Positions 60,728-64,000 of a DNA stretch of 64,000 bases are shown here, in pieces (position 1 is the first letter of the stretch; every line of letters starts with the position of its first letter). Source of the DNA: Allobosea sp. Root483D1 (lineage in GTDB: Bacteria; Pseudomonadota; Alphaproteobacteria; Rhizobiales; Beijerinckiaceae). The notes under the pieces are model-generated. The model did no database searches and was not told where the DNA came from. It saw nothing but the letters and a program-made list of their open reading frames with translations. The stretch spans positions 1,056,606-1,120,605 of the forward strand of contig NZ_LMJW01000001.1 of the NCBI RefSeq assembly GCF_001429505.1. The letters are read 5' to 3'. Made by a program: the position numbers and the translations under genes.

Positions 60728-61285
60728 TCAGTTTGCCGGCGCGTAGCGCAGGATCACCGTGCCGTTCTTAAGCGGCCTGTTCTCCAGCAGATCGAGCTTC
60801 TGGCGCTCGCTGCCGGCCTTGAAAAACAGCGTGCCCACGCCGAGCCGCACCGGCACTATAGCCAGCATCAATTCGTCGACCTGCTTTTCCTTGAGCAGCG
60901 TGTCGCAGAGTTCCGCGCTGCCAAAAACCAAAACGTCCTTGCCCGGCGCGGCCCGGAGCTTGGCGATCTCACTGACGATGTCGGCCGTGACGCGGGTGTT
61001 GTTCCAGTCCGAGCTCTGAACGCTGCGCGAGGCGACGAGCTTGGGCAGCGCGTTCATATAGTGCGTCACCTCGCCGTCCTCGGCGGTGGCGCTGGTCCAG
61101 TATGCCTTCATCCCGTCATGGGTGACTCGGCCGAACACCAGCACCTGGGCGCGCTTGCCGAACTCCTTGCTGAGCGCATCGAGCTCCTCGCCCCAGGCGT
61201 CGTTGTGAAACGAAAGGTCCCACTTCTCCTTGCCCTCGAAATAGCCATCCAGCGTCATGAGATTCCAGACGATCACCTTGGCCAT
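60728..61285 (-). CDS. Dihydrofolate reductase-like (RibD C-terminal domain) protein
   Basis: A 185-residue single-domain protein of the RibD-C/DHFR-like family. The N-terminus KVIVWNLMTLDGYFEGKEKW is typical (substrate loop DGY/F), followed by LVFGRVTHDGMKAYW, and KDVLVFGSAELCDTLLKE carries the nucleotide-binding Gly/Ser. Stand-alone members have unknown substrates and are often under MarR/HxlR/ArsR control. The ATG at 61285 has GGAGG seven bases upstream. The gap to the divergent small gene contains palindromes suited to such a regulator. Confidence 0.87.
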   Translation of the reverse strand: MAKVIVWNLMTLDGYFEGKEKWDLSFHNDAWGEELDALSKEFGKRAQVLVFGRVTHDGMKAYWTSATAEDGEVTHYMNALPKLVASRSVQSSDWNNTRVTADIVSEIAKLRAAPGKDVLVFGSAELCDTLLKEKQVDELMLAIVPVRLGVGTLFFKAGSERQKLDLLENRPLKNGTVILRYAPAN

Positions 61286-61322
61286 CGCATCCTCCATGCG
61301 GGCGCCGTTGTGGCGCCTCAAA

Positions 61323-61368
61323 ACCGCTTGCGATCTGCAAGCGGTATCTGTTTAGCGAAACCAGTTTC
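61323..61368. promoter_or_regulatory. Palindromes in the divergent promoter region
   Basis: CCGCTTG (61323-61329) pairs with CAAGCGG (61337-61343), and GAAACCAGTTTC (61357-61368) is a compact palindrome. Both lie upstream of the RibD-like gene, in an AT-richer stretch where promoters for both directions are expected. An operator for a small regulator not encoded here is one reading. Confidence 0.3.
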
Positions 61369-61492
61369 GAAATGCAATCGGTTTTACATGAAGGGGCGAC
61401 TCGACATGCCGGAGGTTCCGGCCGATCGCTCATCGCGCATCCGAAGTGATCAAAACCGCTTCTGAGACGTTTAGCCGGCAGGAGGATTATTC

Positions 61493-62017
61493 ATGACGCG
61501 ACATCACATGGCGAAGGCGCTCACCGCGACGGCGCTCCTGGCCCTGGTGCAGCCGACCTCAGCCGAACAGGACACCGGCAACGACGAGACGGGCTTCCTG
61601 AGTTCGCTTGAAGGCCGCTTCAGCGGCAATGGCACGCTCCAGAATGCCGGCGGCAGCAGCCGGTCGCTGAAGTGCCAGTTCAATGGCGACCAGGAAGGGC
61701 CCCGCCTCAGCCTCGACGGCAGTTGCACCGCCGCGGCCATCTTCAGCGCCACGATCAAGATCGATCTCCGCCATGATCCGAAGAGCGGGCGCTATGCCGG
61801 CACATTCAGGGAGAGCACCGGCACGGTGGCTAATCTATCCGGCACACGGCAGGGCCAGCGATTGACGCTCGCCTTCAACGAGACGGCCGAAAGCGTCCGC
61901 CCGAACCCGCCCGCGACCCTGACGATTTCTCGCCAGCAAGGCGAGGTCGCGCTGACCCTGCGCGGCAGCCCGCCGGGCAAGGGGCAGAACCTCGACCTGT
62001 CGTTGCGGGAGAATTGA
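61493..62017 (+). CDS. Secreted protein of unknown function
   Basis: A 174-residue protein preceded by AGGAGGA. A Sec leader ends near PTSAEQ. The mature chain has a beta-rich lipocalin-like look with alternating polar and hydrophobic residues (GRFSGNGTLQNAGGSSRSLK, RLSLDGSCTAAAIFSATIKI, GRYAGTFRESTGTVANLSGT) and two Cys residues that may form a disulfide. I do not recognise the family with confidence; short alphaproteobacterial periplasmic proteins of this style exist. It ends 47 bases before the stop of the efflux pump gene, with a hairpin between. Confidence 0.75.
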   Translation: MTRHHMAKALTATALLALVQPTSAEQDTGNDETGFLSSLEGRFSGNGTLQNAGGSSRSLKCQFNGDQEGPRLSLDGSCTAAAIFSATIKIDLRHDPKSGRYAGTFRESTGTVANLSGTRQGQRLTLAFNETAESVRPNPPATLTISRQQGEVALTLRGSPPGKGQNLDLSLREN

Positions 62018-62029
62018 TGGGGAAAGCAG

Positions 62030-62055
62030 AAGGGCCCGCTCGAAGGCGGGCCCTT
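62030..62055. terminator. Bidirectional hairpin terminator
   Basis: AAGGGCCCGC (62030-62039) pairs perfectly with GCGGGCCCTT (62046-62055) over a six-base loop. It lies 13 bases after one stop codon and 9 bases from the other, facing stop of the efflux pump gene. TTTCTCTC-type pyrimidines follow on the plus strand and a CTTTCC stretch on the minus strand. Confidence 0.75.
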
Positions 62056-62063
62056 GGTTTCTC

Positions 62064-64000
62064 TCACTCCGCCGCCAGCCGCGGCGGCGGCAGCTTGCCC
62101 GCCATCGCCTTGGCGCTGGCTTCGCCGGGGGTCTCCTCGCCGCTGATCGGCGCCCAGGTGCTCTCGTCCTCGGCCTTGCCCAGGAAGCGGCCGAAGATCC
62201 AGCCGGTGAGCCGGCCGAGATCGTCCATCACCACATAGAAGGACGGCACGAAGACGAGGCTGAGCACGGTCGAGACGATCAGGCCGCCGATCACCGCGAT
62301 CGCCATCGGCGCGCGGAACTCGCCGCCATCGCCGACGCCATAGGCCGAGGGCAGCATGCCGGCCGCCATGGCGATCGTGGTCATCACGATCGGCCGGGCG
62401 CGCTTGTGGCCGGCTTCGAGCAGCGCCGTCAGCCGGTCCTTGCCGCGCGCGACCTCCTCGACCGCGAAGTCGACCAGCATGATGGCGTTCTTGGTGACGA
62501 TGCCCATCAGCATGAGCAGGCCGATATAGACCGGCATCGAGACCGGGTTGTGGGTGGCGAGCAGCGCGATCACCACGCCGCCGAAGGAGAGCGGCAGCGA
62601 GAGCAGGATGGTGATCGGCTGGAAGACCGAGCCGAAGAGCAGGATCAGCACGGCGAGCACCAGCATCAGGCCGGTGGTCATCGCGGTGATGAAGCCCTCG
62701 ACCACCTCGCCCTGGATCTCGGCGTCGCCGGTCGCGGCGATGCGCACGCCCTCGGGCAGGCCGACCTCCTTGACGATCTCTTGGAACTTCTCCTGCGCCG
62801 TGCCGAGCTCGAAGCCGCGCTTCAGATCGGCGCCGATGGCGGCGCGGCGGACGCGGTCATAGCGGTCGATCGAGGACGGGCCCTCGCCGAAACCGATCTC
62901 GGCGACGGCCGTGAGCGGGATCGAGACGCCCGAGGCGCTGGTGACGCGCAGCGCCGCGATGTTGCGGATATCGGTGCGGGCCTGCTCGTCGAGCTGAACG
63001 CGGATCGGCACCAGCCGGTCGCCGGCGTTGAACTTTGCGAGGTTGGGGCCGATGTCGCCGATGGTGGCGACGCGCAAAGCCTCCGAGATCGCCTCGGGCG
63101 TGACGCCGAGATTGGCGGCCTGCTCCAGCTTCGGCGTGACGCGCATCTCCGGCCGGCTCAGCGAGCCGGCGGTGGCGACGTTCAAGTAGCCGTCGACCTG
63201 GCGCATGCGCGCCTCGATCTTCGCCACCGTCTCGTCGAGCGCGTCGCCATCCTTGGACAGGATCGAGAACGCCATCTCGCGCTCGCCGCGCTCGTTGACG
63301 TACCAGGCGCGGACATCGGGCACCCCGGCCAGCTTCTCGGCGATGGTGACCTTGAGCTCCTTCTGGGGGACGTCGCGCTCGGCCTTCGGCGTCAGCAGGA
63401 TGAAGACCGAGGCGCGGCGGACCTCGCGCTGCCCGGTAGGCGAGGCCCCGCCGAGCACGAAGACGTTCGTCACCTGCGGAATCTCGCGCAGCTTGTCGAC
63501 GATCTTGTCGGTGGCGACGGTGGTGTCCTCCAGCGTCGCGCCGGGCGGCAATTCGACCGAGGCGACGATGCGGGCGGTGTCCTCCTCGGGGAAGAAGCCG
63601 GTCGGCAGCAATGCTGTCGCCTGGATCGAGACGAACAGGAAGCCGAAGCCCGCGATCAGCGTCAGATAGGCGGTGTTGAACGGCAGCTTCCGCCACGTCC
63701 GGGAGCCGTCGAAACGCGGCAGCACCGGGATGCGCCTTTTCTTCAGCGAGGCCTCGAGCAGCCAGGAATAGCCGCGCATCACAAAACCGTCCTTGGCATC
63801 GTGATGCTTCACGGGCTTGAACAGATAGGCCGCCATCATCGGCGTGATCAGGCGCGCCACCAGCAGCGAGAACAGCACCGCGATCGCGACGGTGAGGCCG
63901 AACTGGCGGAAATACTGGCCGGCGATGCCGCCCATGAACGAGACCGGCGCGAAGATCGCGACGATGGTCAGCGTGATCGCGATGACCGCAAGGCCGATCT
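62064..64000 (-). CDS. RND efflux transporter permease, AcrB/HAE1-like, C-terminal part (5' end outside window)
   Basis: The minus-strand frame is open to the window edge, giving about 645 residues of a protein that normally has about 1,030. The visible part starts in membrane helix 4, with VAIFAPVSFMGGIAGQYFRQ, whose GG and Phe pattern is typical of proton-driven drug or solute pumps, and goes on through the second periplasmic loop to the last helices. DRVRRAAIGADLKRG, VSMPVYIGLLMLMGIVTKNA and GHKRARPIVMTTIAMAAGM match the family. It would pump drugs or solvents out with a membrane-fusion protein and outer-membrane channel, whose genes are beyond the window, probably upstream. Multidrug versus other specificity is undecided. 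Confidence 0.93.
   Translation of the reverse strand, partial: IGLAVIAITLTIVAIFAPVSFMGGIAGQYFRQFGLTVAIAVLFSLLVARLITPMMAAYLFKPVKHHDAKDGFVMRGYSWLLEASLKKRRIPVLPRFDGSRTWRKLPFNTAYLTLIAGFGFLFVSIQATALLPTGFFPEEDTARIVASVELPPGATLEDTTVATDKIVDKLREIPQVTNVFVLGGASPTGQREVRRASVFILLTPKAERDVPQKELKVTIAEKLAGVPDVRAWYVNERGEREMAFSILSKDGDALDETVAKIEARMRQVDGYLNVATAGSLSRPEMRVTPKLEQAANLGVTPEAISEALRVATIGDIGPNLAKFNAGDRLVPIRVQLDEQARTDIRNIAALRVTSASGVSIPLTAVAEIGFGEGPSSIDRYDRVRRAAIGADLKRGFELGTAQEKFQEIVKEVGLPEGVRIAATGDAEIQGEVVEGFITAMTTGLMLVLAVLILLFGSVFQPITILLSLPLSFGGVVIALLATHNPVSMPVYIGLLMLMGIVTKNAIMLVDFAVEEVARGKDRLTALLEAGHKRARPIVMTTIAMAAGMLPSAYGVGDGGEFRAPMAIAVIGGLIVSTVLSLVFVPSFYVVMDDLGRLTGWIFGRFLGKAEDESTWAPISGEETPGEASAKAMAGKLPPPRLAAE

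Noticed and set aside
1-64000. CRISPR array, insertion sequence, integrase, rRNA or replication origin
   Set aside because: No regular spaced repeats, transposase or integrase motifs, rRNA segments or DnaA-box clusters were seen on reading both strands.

Overview
The window is 64 kb of GC-rich, gene-dense chromosomal DNA from an alphaproteobacterium of the Hyphomicrobiales (Rhizobiales). A Bosea-like or closely related genome is my best guess. The reasons are the density of ABC and TRAP uptake systems, a cellulose operon that begins with the alphaproteobacterial bcsN, rhizobial-type palindromic intergenic repeats, and frequent ATGA/GTGA/TGATG start-stop overlaps. No plasmid, phage, integrase, transposase, CRISPR or rRNA sequence was seen. 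There is one tRNA gene, tRNA-Leu(CAA).

Layout. 1-387: tail of a dihydrolipoyl dehydrogenase. 499-5375: an amidase, an orphan peptide-type binding protein and a gamma-glutamyltransferase. 5540-8082: divergent endonuclease/phosphatase-fold and phospholipase D genes. 8087-17129: a ROK repressor divergent from an eight-cistron ABC sugar operon whose enzymes are an argininosuccinate-lyase-family protein, a PfkB kinase and a GlmS/NagB-II-type SIS protein. 17137-27547: a sugar locus with a TRAP transporter, GntR regulator, DapA-family aldolase and ABC importer on the minus strand. An aldose dehydrogenase, a lactonase and a FucU-type mutarotase lie divergently on the plus strand, which suggests non-phosphorylating L-fucose-type catabolism.

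27626-30916: a lower-GC gene with a peptidoglycan-binding-like domain beside a palindromic repeat, a DUF3617 protein, a methyltransferase and the tRNA. 31033-32183: YqaA-like protein and DsbB. 32401-41145: cellulose operon bcsN-bcsA-bcsB-bcsZ plus a TPR protein. 41292-49800: a binding protein, a LysR regulator and a six-gene operon (three FAD proteins, a small 2Fe-2S protein, DppB- and DppC-type permeases) that looks like an opine or secondary-amine oxidase pathway. 49813-54659: HNH nuclease, hydroxybutyryl-CoA dehydrogenase, EtfA, EtfB, rhomboid protease and cobalamin adenosyltransferase. 54703-57926: Lrp regulator divergent from 4-hydroxyphenylpyruvate dioxygenase, then dctA. 58088-62017: LysR/EamA pair, a RibD-like reductase and two small secreted proteins. 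62064-64000: an RND efflux pump gene that runs off the edge.

The most novel candidate is the 9506-17129 operon. The lyase keeps the fumarate-side motifs of its superfamily but has lost the usual arginine-side segment, and it is co-transcribed with amino-sugar kinase and deaminase candidates. One untested reading is that an imported aspartate-sugar conjugate is cleaved to fumarate plus an amino sugar, which is then phosphorylated and deaminated. Other points of interest are the opine-oxidase-like locus without ABC ATPases, the low-GC putative effector gene, and a leader hairpin that would mask the ribosome binding site of dctA.
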